The position numbers were made by a program, and so were the translations under genes. DNA of 64,000 bases from Rostrohypoxylon terebratum (taxonomy: Eukaryota; Ascomycota; Sordariomycetes; Xylariales; Hypoxylaceae). The number at the start of each line of letters is the position of its first letter. Within the stretch, counting starts at the first letter, position 1. The DNA is taken from assembly GCA_022497145.1 (NCBI GenBank), contig MU385876.1, forward strand, positions 124,001 to 188,000, written 5' to 3'. The notes under the pieces were generated by a model. The model did no database searches. It was not told the DNA's origin and saw only the letters and a program-made list of their open reading frames with translations. This document shows, in pieces, positions 46,591 to 58,294 of this stretch.

Positions 46591-46726
46591 TGGACTCGCG
46601 GGGAATCGAACCCCGGACCACTCCCAACTCAGTAGGCGGATCCCAGGAACGAAGCTATCGTGAGGTAGATCGTCGTCAGTGGATCGTCCATGCTAAGGGA
46701 GTATTATACCACTAAACCACAAGCCC
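46591..46726 (-). tRNA. tRNA-Ala(AGC) with a canonical-position intron
   Basis: Minus strand, G1 at 46726 and discriminator A at 46591. Removing 64 nt (46690-46627) between positions 37 and 38 leaves 72 nt. The acceptor GGGCTTG/CGAGTCC includes the G3-U70 pair that defines tRNA-Ala, and the anticodon arm is CTCCC-TTAGCAT-GGGAG with anticodon AGC (46694-46692). The T-arm is CGGGG-TTCGATT-CCCCG. The intron position is the standard one for tRNA splicing endonuclease. A T-run lies ~37 nt beyond the 3' end. Confidence 0.9.
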
Positions 46727-48570
46727 CGGTTAAACTTTGATGAAAATTCAAGAGTCCTAGGTCCATTTATAAAACTGAGGCTCGTGGGATAATAGGTGGA
46801 CGATGGGGCCGCGCTGGGACCGACCCTAATTTAGCGAGCGCGTGGGAATCCACTTGAGTCTTGAGTGCCGACCGCTTAGCGTTCCGGTCTTGCTGGTAAA
46901 TAATTGAAATTTGACGGAATCCATTTAGATCAAACATACTATCGCTCGGCCAGGATGTAGGTGACAAATGAGCCTAGAGCCAACGGGAGGACTTTGAATC
47001 TCTATTTGAGTCGCTGACTGAGAACTAAAAACGGCCTTGTCTTCGACCATATGGACCGCCATGCTACCAAAGGTAATCTCTTGTATATCAAGTAGGTACT
47101 GAAGTTTTATATCTCGATAGCGATGTCTTTTCTCGGTAAGATTTCTAGAAAAAGTCTTCAAGATGATTGACGAATTAAAGGTCTCCGATCACCATGACGC
47201 GCATCGTAGGGAAAAGTAAGCGCTTGCTTACACATAAGGCCTCCTTGTAGGCTTCTCGAAAAGCAAAGAGGCTGTGGCTTCTGAGCCACGTCAAGTAGTA
47301 CTTCTCTCGGTATACTCTTTACGTGCCGTTCCGCTTACGGCAAGTCACCAGGGGTGTAGGCTGGGGTTGGCCGCCTCCTTGGTGGGCTTTGCCCGGTCCC
47401 GAAGGACCCCAGTAGTGGCGTGAGGGGATAGGCAAAACGTCTCGCAACTTATCACCACATTACCCTGCCCTCCTTACGAGGTGATTGGAGGACAGGTACC
47501 TATCCGCTGTGTTACTATATTTCATGCGCGCAAGACCTCGATTTGTTATCGGGCAAATGATCTTCGCTATGGGCATCCTACAAGAGGGGTTGCCACACTA
47601 TAGCGTCCTTCGTGATAGGTTTGTGATGACACCTAGGGTAACATGAAGAAGAGCCTCATGTGGAGTCGGTTGTAGGAACCCAGAATCATAAATAGCATGT
47701 CAAGGCAGATTTTGGGGGCGGAATAGCCTATTCAGATTTTCCATGCTCTAAAACCACTCAGCTATTCAAGTCAGAAAAAGCACCTTGCCACTAACCGATC
47801 ATGCCTGTGAGAGACACCGTTTTGACATATCGCCTCAGACCTCAGGCTCTCAGGGACTATTTGAGGCAGATTTTCAACCAGGAGATTCCAGTTTCCGTAA
47901 GACTTACTTGCTCGGGTATACACATACGGTGGCTAAGATCTGGGCTAACTTAGAAGGTAGACAGCTGCTGATGGTCGATCGTTCTATCATTTCAACGTAC
48001 CACGCAGGCTTCGCCCAGTAAGATATAATGCCAACTAAATCTAACCATGAACGTATGCTAACCGTGGATCCAGGATGAAAAGGAATATATTTACAGGAAC
48101 CTCCGTTACGGCGAAGATGAGGATTGGTAACCGCATGGGGAACGCCGTAAGGCGTTCTGGGTCAGATCTATGTACACATTAGTACCTTGTAGGCATCTGG
48201 TGATTCATGATTGGCAGATACGAACCATCCGATTTGATGTAACTAGGGTGACATGAAAGAGGGGAACAATCGCTTCGTGATTTCATTGGTTCGACTCAGT
48301 ATGGAAGTTATTGACACTTTCCCTTGGGCTGAGTCGTAATGCGCTGTAAGATAATAGGAGGCCTGCTGCACGAAGGCAGGGTAACTCAAACGCAGCTGAA
48401 TGAATGATACAAAATGCAACATACTTTTTCCACTTTGCGTTCTATTTTGATATTTGCTTTAGTTGTCTATCCTAGTTATATGGCGTCCCGGATCCGTTTC
48501 TCAATCCCGAATTGAACAAGTCAATACCGTACATAGAATTAAGATTACACTGTCTACCTAGATAGTCACC
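46727..48570. other. Intergenic region, 1.8 kb, with a short degenerate repeat pair
   Basis: No supported gene. A C/G-rich patch at 47330-47420 can form small hairpins (for example GGTCC-CGAA-GGACC). Two similar blocks around TAGGGT-ACATGAA (near 47622-47655 and 48234-48265) look like copies of one decayed element. The last ~150 bp precede the CorA-like gene. Confidence 0.4.
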
Positions 48571-50614
48571 ATGGCTACACAGAGCGTATTTGATCAAGCA
48601 GTTCGGTTTGACAGATCTATGAGAAACACTCTGCAATATCCTGAAAACCTTCTTAGAACGGAAGCATTCAGCCACACGCTTGAATCTTATCGCAGACGAC
48701 TTGACAGCACCAACCTATTCGACCCGGAATACCGATCACTAGCATGTGTTAATCTTTACGAAAAATTCGAGATACTAAAGAATATCGACATTAGAGACCA
48801 TATTGACGAAGACGATGGCACTCCGTTATGGCGCATGGTGTATGGACATCGAGTTACCTAAATGTTGCTCCTAGCTAATATATGGTTAGATTTATCGGGT
48901 CTGCATCGTCACGAAGTCCGCTAGGATGCAGCAAAGAGCAGCTCACCTATTTGCTTACATATTATCAAGTAATGCCTTCTTTTCTCGACTTCATTCTGAA
49001 CTTCAGCGCTCGCGGGGGCCCTGTCTCACATGCCTCATTCAGACACGAGAATCATTTAGAGAAGAATAGCCAAGAACTTGCTCTTCCGGAACTAAAGCGA
49101 TCTGGAATTCAGATACAACATGCCTTTAATCTCTTGTCCGTGGAGCGAGCTAGCCAAGCAGATGAGAAGAATCAATGGCCTCTTCGTCAAGTCGCTATGT
49201 ATCACTCTTTCGACGTCGTGAACGGACGATCACTTTGGATCATCCTCAAGGGAAATAAACTAATGGCACGTCGCATCAAGTCCGCCACGGAAAACCATAG
49301 ACACTTGAATGCAGCAGAAATAAAAAGTCCCGAAACATCATTCATCAGCGGGTTGCAAGTACATATGATGACGATGGAATGGTGTTCTGAGAACTGGGCC
49401 GAATATATTGACTACCTTGAAACAGAGGTTGCTTCGATTTCCGTCGAAGGGAAAGCTGCACCAGTTGAAAGGATGACCAGCCCTTCAGAAATTGAATTTA
49501 TGCATTCTCCAAGGTCTACCAATACATGGGGAAGCCAGGCGGGTAGCTCTGTGAACAATCCCAGGCAACGAACATTCATCCGCGCTTCGTCAGACCTGAT
49601 GTCGATTTTCCGGCGAATGTCTGGACTTGAAAGTGGTACGCCCACCTTCCCAAGAGATGAACCAAATGAAAAAGACGTCGAAGCAACGGCTGGGGTAGTG
49701 GAACAAGAAGAGGATAAAGGCGATAAACTTGCCGATCTTCAAAAAGAGTTCACCTTCGAGAAATTTCAAAGGTTAAGCTTGTTAGGCCAGGATATAGATC
49801 AAGCGCTAGTAGTCATCGAACAGAACAAGGGGGTACTCAAGGCCATTGAAGAACACTACCGTTTCGTCGTCGAATCATACGGTTTTTCGACTTACATGAA
49901 GAGGGACCTTTACGAGAGCGACTTAACAACCTTCCTCGCTAAGACAAGAAGTATTCAGAGGGACCTAAACATACATTACGGCCGCTTAGTAACATTGTCC
50001 CGGGCACTCGAAAATGCGAAGACAGTGGTATGTTGGATGTTCCTATAAGTATACTGATGCAACTGACTAATAATGCATCTCCACAGTTTACTACACTCAT
50101 GCAGTACAAGAGCGAGAGAGTATCCGAATTTTTCGCAAGCAGCGCGAAGACGTCGTCTGATCGAATGGAGGTAATGACACAGAAGATGCACGGCATCGCT
50201 ATCCGGACCGAGCAAGAAACGGTTTCTATGCATGTTATCACTATATTTACGCTTATATTCCTCCCGGGGACGTTTATCGCTGTATGGACTAAGTATCCAC
50301 GGCTCTATCCACACCTTCTGACATCGACACAGACCTTATTCAGCAGCGGCGTTTTCGATTGGAACGACGATGGAAAGCTTGGGTCCGATTGGGTTATTCG
50401 ACGAAGTGCCCTTAGGTTATTCTTCTCTGTATCTTTACCTATGATGGTAATTATTCTTTCGGCCTGGTCCGTACTATATTTTTACATGCGACGCAAGCGA
50501 CAGCAAGAAGAGAAGAAGTGGATGTTACCAACGACCGAACAAGAGCCAGCCGCAGAAAACAATGTTCATAGCGAAATTCCCACTCCAAGTAATGAAGCTA
50601 CGACTATTGGATGA
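48571..50614 (+). CDS. CorA-like membrane protein (fungal)
   Basis: Exons 48571-48839, 48890-50027, 50087-50281 and 50333-50614 give 627 aa. Introns are 50 nt (GTATGG, AGCTAAT, TTAG), 59 nt (GTATGT, CACAG) and 51 nt (GTATGG, CTGAC, CACAG). The third intron is in frame and open, so it hides inside an ORF; it is called because removal gives FLPGTFIATLFSSGVFDW, the typical fungal CorA-like membrane motif. A long cytosolic N-terminal domain includes a coiled segment (residues ~430-520) and leads to two C-terminal membrane helices (VITIFTLIFLPGTFIA and VSLPMMVIILSAWSVLYFYM) and a charged tail. CorA proteins carry Mg2+; the usual GMN motif is not seen, so transport is unproven for this fungal branch. 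Confidence 0.82.
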
Positions 50615-51789
50615 TTACCCCTAGTGCGATTTTGCATTTCTTGGAATATTATCATAGAAAAGGGGGGGAGGAGGCTTTTCAGAGTTCAGGGAGCCGGACT
50701 ACAGCACGGCTATATGTGGAGCTATCCGCGGATGGCTCCGGTACATCGGGATCGGGAGTGGGTCTTTTTAGCGGACTCATATCATGGATATAGCTGAATA
50801 GACCAATAGGCTATTTTTGCTTTACTTTTATCACAAATGTAACAACTGACCCCCGTGACATTCGGTGTGCAAGAAACCATTGAGGAATCCTCACGCTGCA
50901 TGTACTATTGATTTTGAGTCATCCATTCCTACTAGGATTACCAAGGGTGGCGAAGCACGTGAAAGTCAATCAGAGTAGATACTAATAGTATGTGAAATCA
51001 CCGATGATATCTACGACAAAGTCAGAAGCTTCAACCTTAAAACCTTCATTCGTGAGCTTCTCGAACACATCAATTTTCCAACAACATTCAGGAGATATTG
51101 AGTATATCGACATATCCAACAATCAAGCCACTTCCATTCAAATTACCACCAGGGGGAGGTCCGAGATACTGTAGGTCCTAGGTCCTAGGTATTGAGATTT
51201 GTATTTGTCAGAAATGTCGGAAATGGCCCCCAAATTCGATTTGCCCTACATCTTCAGCGCGGGGTTACCAGTGTGGTGCAGCGTTTTTCAATGGTTCGCG
51301 CCCAGTATAGCAATATAGAGCCCCCAAGGCAGCCCGCCCTAGTGGCTGCGGCTGACTACTAGGTACTAGATACTCTCTGCGACATTACCTATGAGAAGCA
51401 CTGCGATGCCGATTAAAGTTGCGTACCTGGGTAGCTAGGCTTAAAGCAAGGTTGAAGAACAGAAAACCACCTGAGCGATTATCTGGTTGCCTCAGGATTT
51501 ACCTGGTTCTTGTCGTTAGGTATATCAGGGTCCATTAACCAGTAATAGCACCCATTGTATCCGGACCTATTAAGCCAACGTCTGTATTTCAACTTCTCGC
51601 AGCTGCGGCATGAACCATTGTTAAAAACCACCCGCTCCACGCTCTTCAATCTGCTTTATGAACATACCTACTAGGCATTATATAGGTAGGTAGGTATCGA
51701 GTAATACCTGTCTCTATCTACTAAACAAGAAGCACGAGAATTTCCGTCCAACTGTTCAGAATCACCAGTGCCATCTAGATCCATCCAAG
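50615..51789. other. Intergenic region, 1.2 kb
   Basis: No supported gene. It is dense in CCTAGG/TAGGTAGG-type motifs (about 51175-51190, 51357-51370, 51665-51700). The promoter of the kinase-vWA gene should lie at the right end. Confidence 0.45.
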
Positions 51790-54444
51790 ATGAAGCAGAA
51801 AAAAAACCGCCACACCCTAGTGCGCCCGTGGAGGGGTACCCCCAGACCTGTCGCTGATTTCTGTCAATTCGTGGAAAGGCATGCTAAACAGCACATTGAA
51901 GGGCTCTCAGAAAACAACCAGAGCTTCATCCCGTTTCCTATACTAAATGACTACTGGAAACCCAGCAGAATCAGGAGCATGTTGAATGCATATGACCCCC
52001 CACTCCCCTTTTCTATCGATACCATACACAATGGCTACATCCGTGTATTTTCCCTTCTCGTCTTTTGCGACCAAGTTGCCAACTTAGAGCACTTCACTAA
52101 ACACAACTTGCACGACAACATACTGCCATTGAAGAAACGTCCGGACGAATGGAAGGGTAGTTTCTACAATACCTTGTTCGGCAGCGTTTCCGGATACCAG
52201 TGGATGTTCTTCCCGCTTCTATTCGTACCTACCCACCTAGAAGATTGCCACCTTGATCCTCGTCATATAATACCGATCGTCAAATTAGAAAGAATAACTC
52301 ATGAACGGACCACACAGGGAGATGCGGCGATCATACGAAAAATTACTATTCACGATTCGTGCCATGATCTCATAAAGGTACCTTCTACCTAAATTTCTTA
52401 GTTCTCTATAATAGATATCTCAATTTTATTGACTTATATTCTAGGAACCAGCAGGTCAACCAATACAGAACACCTTCGTACTAAAAACCTATCATAATCA
52501 AAGATACTACCCAATCTACGAAAACGAGGTTGCCGCTTTACGAACGCTCAAGAATTCGAAATCTGAAAATGTCGTCACCTACTACGGCTCCTTCCGACAG
52601 AATGGTACTTGCAATATAATACTCGAGTATGCTAATGGAGGGGATCTCGCCGAGTTTCTCAGGAAAACCCCCAAACCGAAAGGAAACCAAGTCATCCAAT
52701 TCTGGCGAAGCATGTCTCTGTGTTTGAAAGGTCTGCATTGTATCCACCGCTTGATGCATAGTGGCAACAACCTCAATGGGTAAGATGCGACACAATATTT
52801 GAACATACCTACTAGTTATACACTCCAGTCACCTAGCTAAGACTTTAGTTAGGATTCACGAAGACATCAAGCCAGAGAACATCGTGCTTATCAAAGGATC
52901 GACCGGCTCACCTTACGATTTCGTCCCCAAGATTGCCGACTTCGGATTGTTTACACGGGTCAAAGGGTCGAAAACAAATAGTCTTGATGCGATGGGTCGC
53001 GATAGAGTTGGCAATCAATTCTATAGTAAGTTCCGCTAGTATTATCCTACTCTTGGACACTCGACCTGACTGACATTGTAGGTTCCCCTGAGTCAAGCCA
53101 TCATGCTTCATACCATGAGAACACCCCAAATACACTGAACACCAGGGCCGATATATTCTCTTTCGGGACCGTCCTTAGCGAAGCCTCTGCTTGGGTAATC
53201 GGGGGACCCGATGAGATAACCAAGTATTACCAGCGACGAAAAGCCCAACACCAGAAATTACGAGCTTTTCGAGGGAATGATTACGAAGGATGTTTTCACG
53301 ATGGTGTCAAACGGCTATCCACCGTTGATGAGATTCATACGACAATTCGCAAGCACTGTGAATCTGTCGAAGACCTTGTCACCCCGCGTGTTATTGACAT
53401 TATAGAAAAGCACATGCTTCTGTCCACCGTGAATAGTCGATCCAATGCCTGGCAACTACAAGATATGTTCCAGCAGATTTTCGACGCTCCCAACAACGAA
53501 TCACTCAACCCATTGCCTACTACCATCCCAACATTAGAACCGCCACAAGTAGAAAGACAAGGTCTATCATTAACGGAATTAGGCGACTACCTGACTAAGC
53601 CACATTCTATTACGAGCCGCGATGGGGGTCACCAACATAGCGATATGAGGACGAAACTTAAATATCTTATAGAAGACCTTAAAGTTAATGTTCTTGACAG
53701 ACACCACCTATTCTTCATTGATGACTCAACTTCGATGAAGGAGCATACGGAGTCAATCGGCAAAACTATTTCAGGACTTCTCTATCTAACAAGGCGGCTT
53801 GAAGGGCGCAAAGTTGAGCTGTCTTTCGCATCAGGACCCACGCGTCTATATTTCAGGCGCCGAGAGAAGAAACTGCGGCAGTTGGTACAACGTCGCCAGT
53901 TTCAACGAGATCCGGACATGATGGAGAGCTGCTTCAATCGTCTTATCGATGACGTGATTATCCGACGCCTACCAAATCGTGTATTCGGTATCAATATCAA
54001 CATTTGCGCTAGGAAGCCTACAAGTATTTATTTCATCACCGACGGTAATTGGCGTGAGGATGATCCAGCAGCATGTGGTGTGGAGAAGCACATTATGAGG
54101 CTAAAGAAAGAACTTAGCAAAAGGAACCTGGATAGCAATTATATATCCTTCCACTTCGTGCGGCTTGGCGATCATGAAAACGGGAAGAGATATCTCAACT
54201 ATCTAGATCGATTTGGTCAGGCTGATGAGGAGTGAGTGATCCCCTTTTCACTTATCTGCGCTCCCTGCTTTACCTGGTAGCCCTACCTAATCATAGCAAC
54301 ACGCAAGTACGCTAACTCGTAAAACTGCGTAGGGACAACGTCGATGTTAAGACGATGGCGAGCTCTGTCAAGTCGATCCTTATCGGCCCTCTCAGCCGAA
54401 CCAATGATGAATCGGGCGAGGAAGATGACTTTTATGTAGGATAA
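51790..54444 (+). CDS. Protein kinase-like / von Willebrand factor A fusion
   Basis: Exons 51790-52377, 52445-52779, 52853-53025, 53082-54231 and 54333-54444 give 785 aa. All introns are GT-AG; the second uses the distal TTAG of a TTTAGTTAG pair, since the proximal one gives a stop. Residues 1-~180 are an N-terminal region I do not recognise. The kinase part has the beta-3 Lys (K210, FVLKTYH), helix-C Glu (E224), catalytic loop HEDIKPEN (D312, K314, N317; HRD changed to HED), DFG (337-339) and SPE (367-369). No glycine-rich loop is evident. The C-terminal part is vWA-like, with the MIDAS sequence DDSTS at 579-583 and FITDGNW (D686). This suggests a signalling or stress/recognition protein that couples phosphorylation to metal-dependent binding. 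Function is not known to me. Confidence 0.8.
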
Positions 54445-54757
54445 TGAGGCTCAAGGAACAGCATCCTTATTATAGACGTTGGCGTCGGACATAATCCTCA
54501 ACTAGAACGGATGGGGACATTTTGATTTTTTCGCGGGTTTAAAAGGCACAAGATATGGATACCCAGGTATTTGACCTACCTACCTAGTAGCTAATGCGTA
54601 ATATTTTTTTCGTCGCCTTTGATTCCCGTTGTTACCTGCATTTCGCGTTGGCGTTGGTTTCGAAAGTGGACTCTCGCTTAATCGTGGGGCTGGTTGGCGC
54701 TTTTTATGCCCTATGCCCACCCATCAGTTATATACAATAACAGGAACACACTCTTCC
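54445..54757. promoter_or_regulatory. Upstream region of the 5S rRNA gene, with TATA-like box
   Basis: TATATA at 54729-54734 lies 29-24 bases before the 5S start, the position of the upstream TATA element of Neurospora and other fungal 5S genes. The rest of the spacer (3' end of the kinase-vWA gene) shows nothing else. Confidence 0.5.
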
Positions 54758-54876
54758 ACGTACGACCATAAGATCTAGAAAATTCGGGATCCCGTCCGCT
54801 CTCCCATAGACAAGCTGGATACTGCTGGATTAGTAGTTGGGTCGGTGACGACCAGCGAATTCCCAGTGTTGTACGT
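54758..54876 (+). rRNA. 5S ribosomal RNA gene (dispersed)
   Basis: 119 nt. The ends ACGTACGAC and GTTGTACGT form a full 9-bp helix I (one G-U pair). Internal hallmarks match ascomycete 5S: TCGGGATCCCGTCCGCTCTC (internal promoter/loop region), TAGTAGTTGGGTCGGTGACGA and CCAGCGAAT. Some arms differ from the common ascomycete form but compensating pairs are kept (GGTCGG/GACGACC region), which suggests a functional variant rather than a pseudogene. T-runs begin at once and would terminate polymerase III. In many filamentous ascomycetes 5S genes are scattered rather than in the rDNA array. Confidence 0.88.
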
Positions 54877-55005
54877 TTTCTTTTTCTTTTTCTTTTTCTT
54901 TTTCTTTTTCTTTTTCTTTTTCTTTTTCTTTTTCTTTTTCTTTTTCTTTTTCTTTTTCTTTTTCTTTTTCCTTTTCCTTTTCCTTTTTTTTTTTTTTCCT
55001 TTTTG
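54876..55005 (+). repeat. (TTTTC)n microsatellite abutting the 5S gene
   Basis: About 17 uninterrupted TTTTTC/CTTTTT-phase units (6-bp period) follow directly on the 5S 3' end, then CCTTTT-type units and a pure T run near 54985-54998. It probably grew from the polymerase III terminator T-tract. On the other strand it gives an artefactual Glu/Lys-repeat frame. Confidence 0.85.
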
Positions 55006-55919
55006 ATCTTAAATTTTTCTTCAATGACCCGCTATCCAACCACCCCCTATTTTCATTCCGAAGTCGTCACACCTACAATGTATGTTGTGTCTCTCGGCTT
55101 CGAGTTTTTGATATCACTTAGGTAGCTAGGCACCTATCTACTCCTTTCTCTCGAAATTGTTTAGTTAAAACAAGAGGTACGAAAACTAATTCTTGATCTA
55201 TACCAACATCGACAAGGGGTTGTTGCTACTGCGTATTGTACAATGCATATTAAGTGCTTGACGCCGTTACCACTGCTAAAGACCCTGCAGCCACTAATTT
55301 ATCGCTACCCGTTTAGCAATTGCTCTTTGTAATGTGGAAATTGCATAGGACAACCCGAGGTTGAGCTTCAACAACTAGCTGCATGTAGGTTCCTTCTATA
55401 GTGGAGCTATTGCTGCTGTCAATTCAATTAAAGCCCGAGCTTGTAAGTTACAATGGACATGATATATCCAATATCCATCCAATATCCATTCTATATTCAG
55501 AACCCATCTGCCGACTTGTGAATCTCATCCGACCCACCCTACACACCCATTTTATGTGCTTCACTCACCTGATGGTGTACTCTGGAAAGCGCTGTATATG
55601 TATAAATCGTGACATCTGCAAGGATCTTCTGCCGATTAGACCCCCAAAGGAATAGACGATGATCGATGCCCCCCATCCACTCCGGCCGACGTCGCAGGCG
55701 GTCCGAGGGATGCTTCCCCGCACAGGACAGAGCTGTAAAAGGCCGTTCTCTTTCAGAGCTACGCTTCCTTGTAGGGAGAAGGGTAGTAAGATCAGCAACC
55801 TTCTCCAACAACTTGGCTATCCAGAGGGAGCAGGCGTATAAGACAATCCGAACAATCGACATCTTCTTAGTGGTAGAGAGGTAAAGAGGAAGACATCTAA
55901 GCCGCAGACTAGAGCTACC
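55006..55919. other. Intergenic region, 0.9 kb
   Basis: No supported gene. It lies between the 5S repeat and the MFS transporter and contains the latter's promoter. Confidence 0.45.
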
Positions 55920-57755
55920 ATGCCTTCAGACAGCTCGCAGGATCCCGTCTCATATGCCTTTCCTACCAAACAACTCACCATACTCGGTACGTGCTCCTAT
56001 CAGCGACCTCCTCTCATCCCCTAGCCACCATTCAACCAGCTAACCCCGACCCAACAGCGATATGTCGCTTCTCGGAGCCGATCGCCTTCAACTCCATCCT
56101 GGCGTACACGTACGTGATGGTGCAGGACCTGCACGACGGCGACGACACCGACGCCTCCTTCTACGCGGGCCTCCTGGTCTCCGCTTACGCCGTCGCCGAG
56201 GCCATGACGGCCATTGGCTGGGGCGCCCTCAGCGACCGCTACGGCCGTAAGCCCATCGTGCTCTTCGGCCTTTGCGGCGTCGCCATCTCCAGTCTTATCT
56301 TCGGTCTCGCCAAGGAGTACTGGGTCGCCCTGCTGGCACGGTTCATCGGCGGTGCGCTGAATGGGAATGTTGCTGTGGGTGAAGTTTTGTCTTTCATTGC
56401 CTGTTTAAGATACACATTTTACTTTTTCGTCTCATTTGGATGAAAGGGGATTTCTTCTTTATTTTAGGGAGCTTACTGTTGGACAGGTCATGCAAACGAT
56501 GGTCGCTGAGATGGTAAAGTGTCCGGAGCATGAGCCCACCGCATATGCTTCGCAGCCCTTCGTCTGGACCCTCGGGGGTATCATAGGATCCGCCATGGGC
56601 GGATTCCTAGCCCAACCGGCAAGGTTCTACCCATCCATATTTCCTGCCGACGGCCTTTTCGGGAGATACCCGTACCTCCTACCGAACCTAGTCTCTGTCG
56701 TCGTCATCATCTTAGCTATCATCCAGGGAATTTTCTTCCTTGAAGAGACTAACCCCCGAAGCAAGACGACTGAGAAGACAGCTCACGAAGACGTCTTCGA
56801 TGAAAATGACGATGCGGCTGATGAGCGCACCCCGCTGCATCGCCCCCGGAACCGGGAACCGTCCATCAGAAGCCCATCCTGCGCTTCGGGCGATAGGCCC
56901 CTATTCGCAGAAGAAAGCCTGCCCCTGCCCGTAGAGCAAACCTTCGACCTGCGCCGCTCCTCCTTCGGCACCGTGCGCTCAATCAAGCCGCCCACCACCA
57001 CAACCACAACCACCACAATCAAGCCAGCCGAAGGGTTCAACGGGCGGACCTTCAACTTCACCATCATAATGGTGACGATAGCCCTAGTCCTAGTCTCCTA
57101 CCACCAAATGGCCTTCAACACACTCCTCCCCACGCACCTGCTGGACAAACCCGCCTCCCCGCCCGGCTCTCTCGACCTGATCGGCGGTCTCGGCTACACC
57201 GTTCACGACGTCGGCATCTACCTCTCGATCAACGGGCTGCTGGGGCTCTTCATCCAAGGCGTCGTCTTCCCAATCTTCGTCGACCGCGTCGGCGTCTGGA
57301 AGTCCTTCCTACTAAACATCGTCCTGTACCCTCTCGCCTACGTCTTCATGCCCTTCCTGTCCGCTGTCCCGAGTCCCCTCGTCTCGCCCAGCATCTACCT
57401 CTCCATGATCCTGCAGAGCTTCTTTGGGATTGTCGTCATCCCGTGCGCGTTAATCCTGCTGAAGGATGCGACCCCGTCCCCGCTCGTGTTGGGCAAGGTC
57501 AACGGCCTGGCCATGTCGGCTTGCTGCTTGGCGAGGACCGTCAGCCCGCCCCTCGTCGGCATCATATACAGCGCTGGCGGCTCCGCCGCGGCGTGGTTAA
57601 GCTGTGCGGGCGTTGCGGTCATCGGGATCGTGCAGCTTTTCTGGGTCCCGAGGAAACACGTTCGTAATGAAGTTAGGGGTGGCGATGTCCAGGGGAAGAG
57701 AAAGACGGATGAGCGGGACCAGGAGGCTGGGATGTGTCCGGCCGTTATGCAGTGA
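55920..57755 (+). CDS. Major facilitator superfamily transporter
   Basis: Exons 55920-55986, 56058-56374 and 56487-57755 give 550 aa. Introns are 71 nt (GTACGT, CTAACC, AACAG) and 112 nt (GTGGGT, ACAG). The second join restores GGALNGNVAVMQTMVAEM, the MFS motif around helix 4; an alternative acceptor at TTTTAG does not keep frame. The loop 2-3 signature GWGALSDRYGRKP (76-88) is intact. A long central loop (about 220-300) is acidic then Thr-rich, as in fungal multi-drug or ZIF-like MFS proteins, and helices 7-12 follow (FNFTIIMVTIALVLVSYHQM onward). The substrate is unknown. The gene is GC-rich at third positions like BUB3 and the PLD 3' part. Confidence 0.85.
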
Positions 57756-58294
57756 TTTTCTCCCGGCTTCGTTACTTCTACGGGGACCAGCATCCGGATC
57801 ATGACCCTGTTATACGGTCGAAGTCGACGAATTTCTCATTCATTACCCAGGTTATCAAATACATGCATAGAATCCAAGGGAGCACAATCAAGGATGAGGT
57901 AATGATATATTGATTTTTATAACGATAGATTAGGCATTGCAGGCAGCATTTAGCGAGCTTAGGACAGCTAGTGGTATACAGCGCGCGGGGATAATCTCAC
58001 GACAGACGTAACGGGTAGATTAATGAAGATTGCTTCAGTCATTCAATATTAATAGAATATTTCAACCCAAGAGGGTTTATGAGCGGTATTGAGTGCAAAT
58101 AAATGTATCTTATTGATATTTCATCATTTCATGATGTAATATGTATGAACGCACAATAAATATGAGTAGTTAGATAGGTATACGATGTTAGACGCACAGA
58201 AGATCAAACATAGAGAGAAGGCGCCGAGCTCGCTTTGAGTGTAAATATGTCGCCGACATATGCAATTTTATTATTCATTGGAACCCTCTAGATT
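57756..58294. other. Convergent 3' intergenic region
   Basis: AT-rich spacer between the MFS transporter stop and the ESF1 stop on the other strand. No gene seen. Confidence 0.45.

Noticed and set aside
54830..55039. Minus-strand frame with long Lys/Glu repeats
   Set aside because: It is the complement of the (TTTTC)n microsatellite and overlaps the 5S gene; no evidence of a real protein.
56375..56486. Alternative acceptor TTTTAG within the MFS second intron
   Set aside because: It does not restore the frame to VMQTMVAEM; the distal ACAG does.
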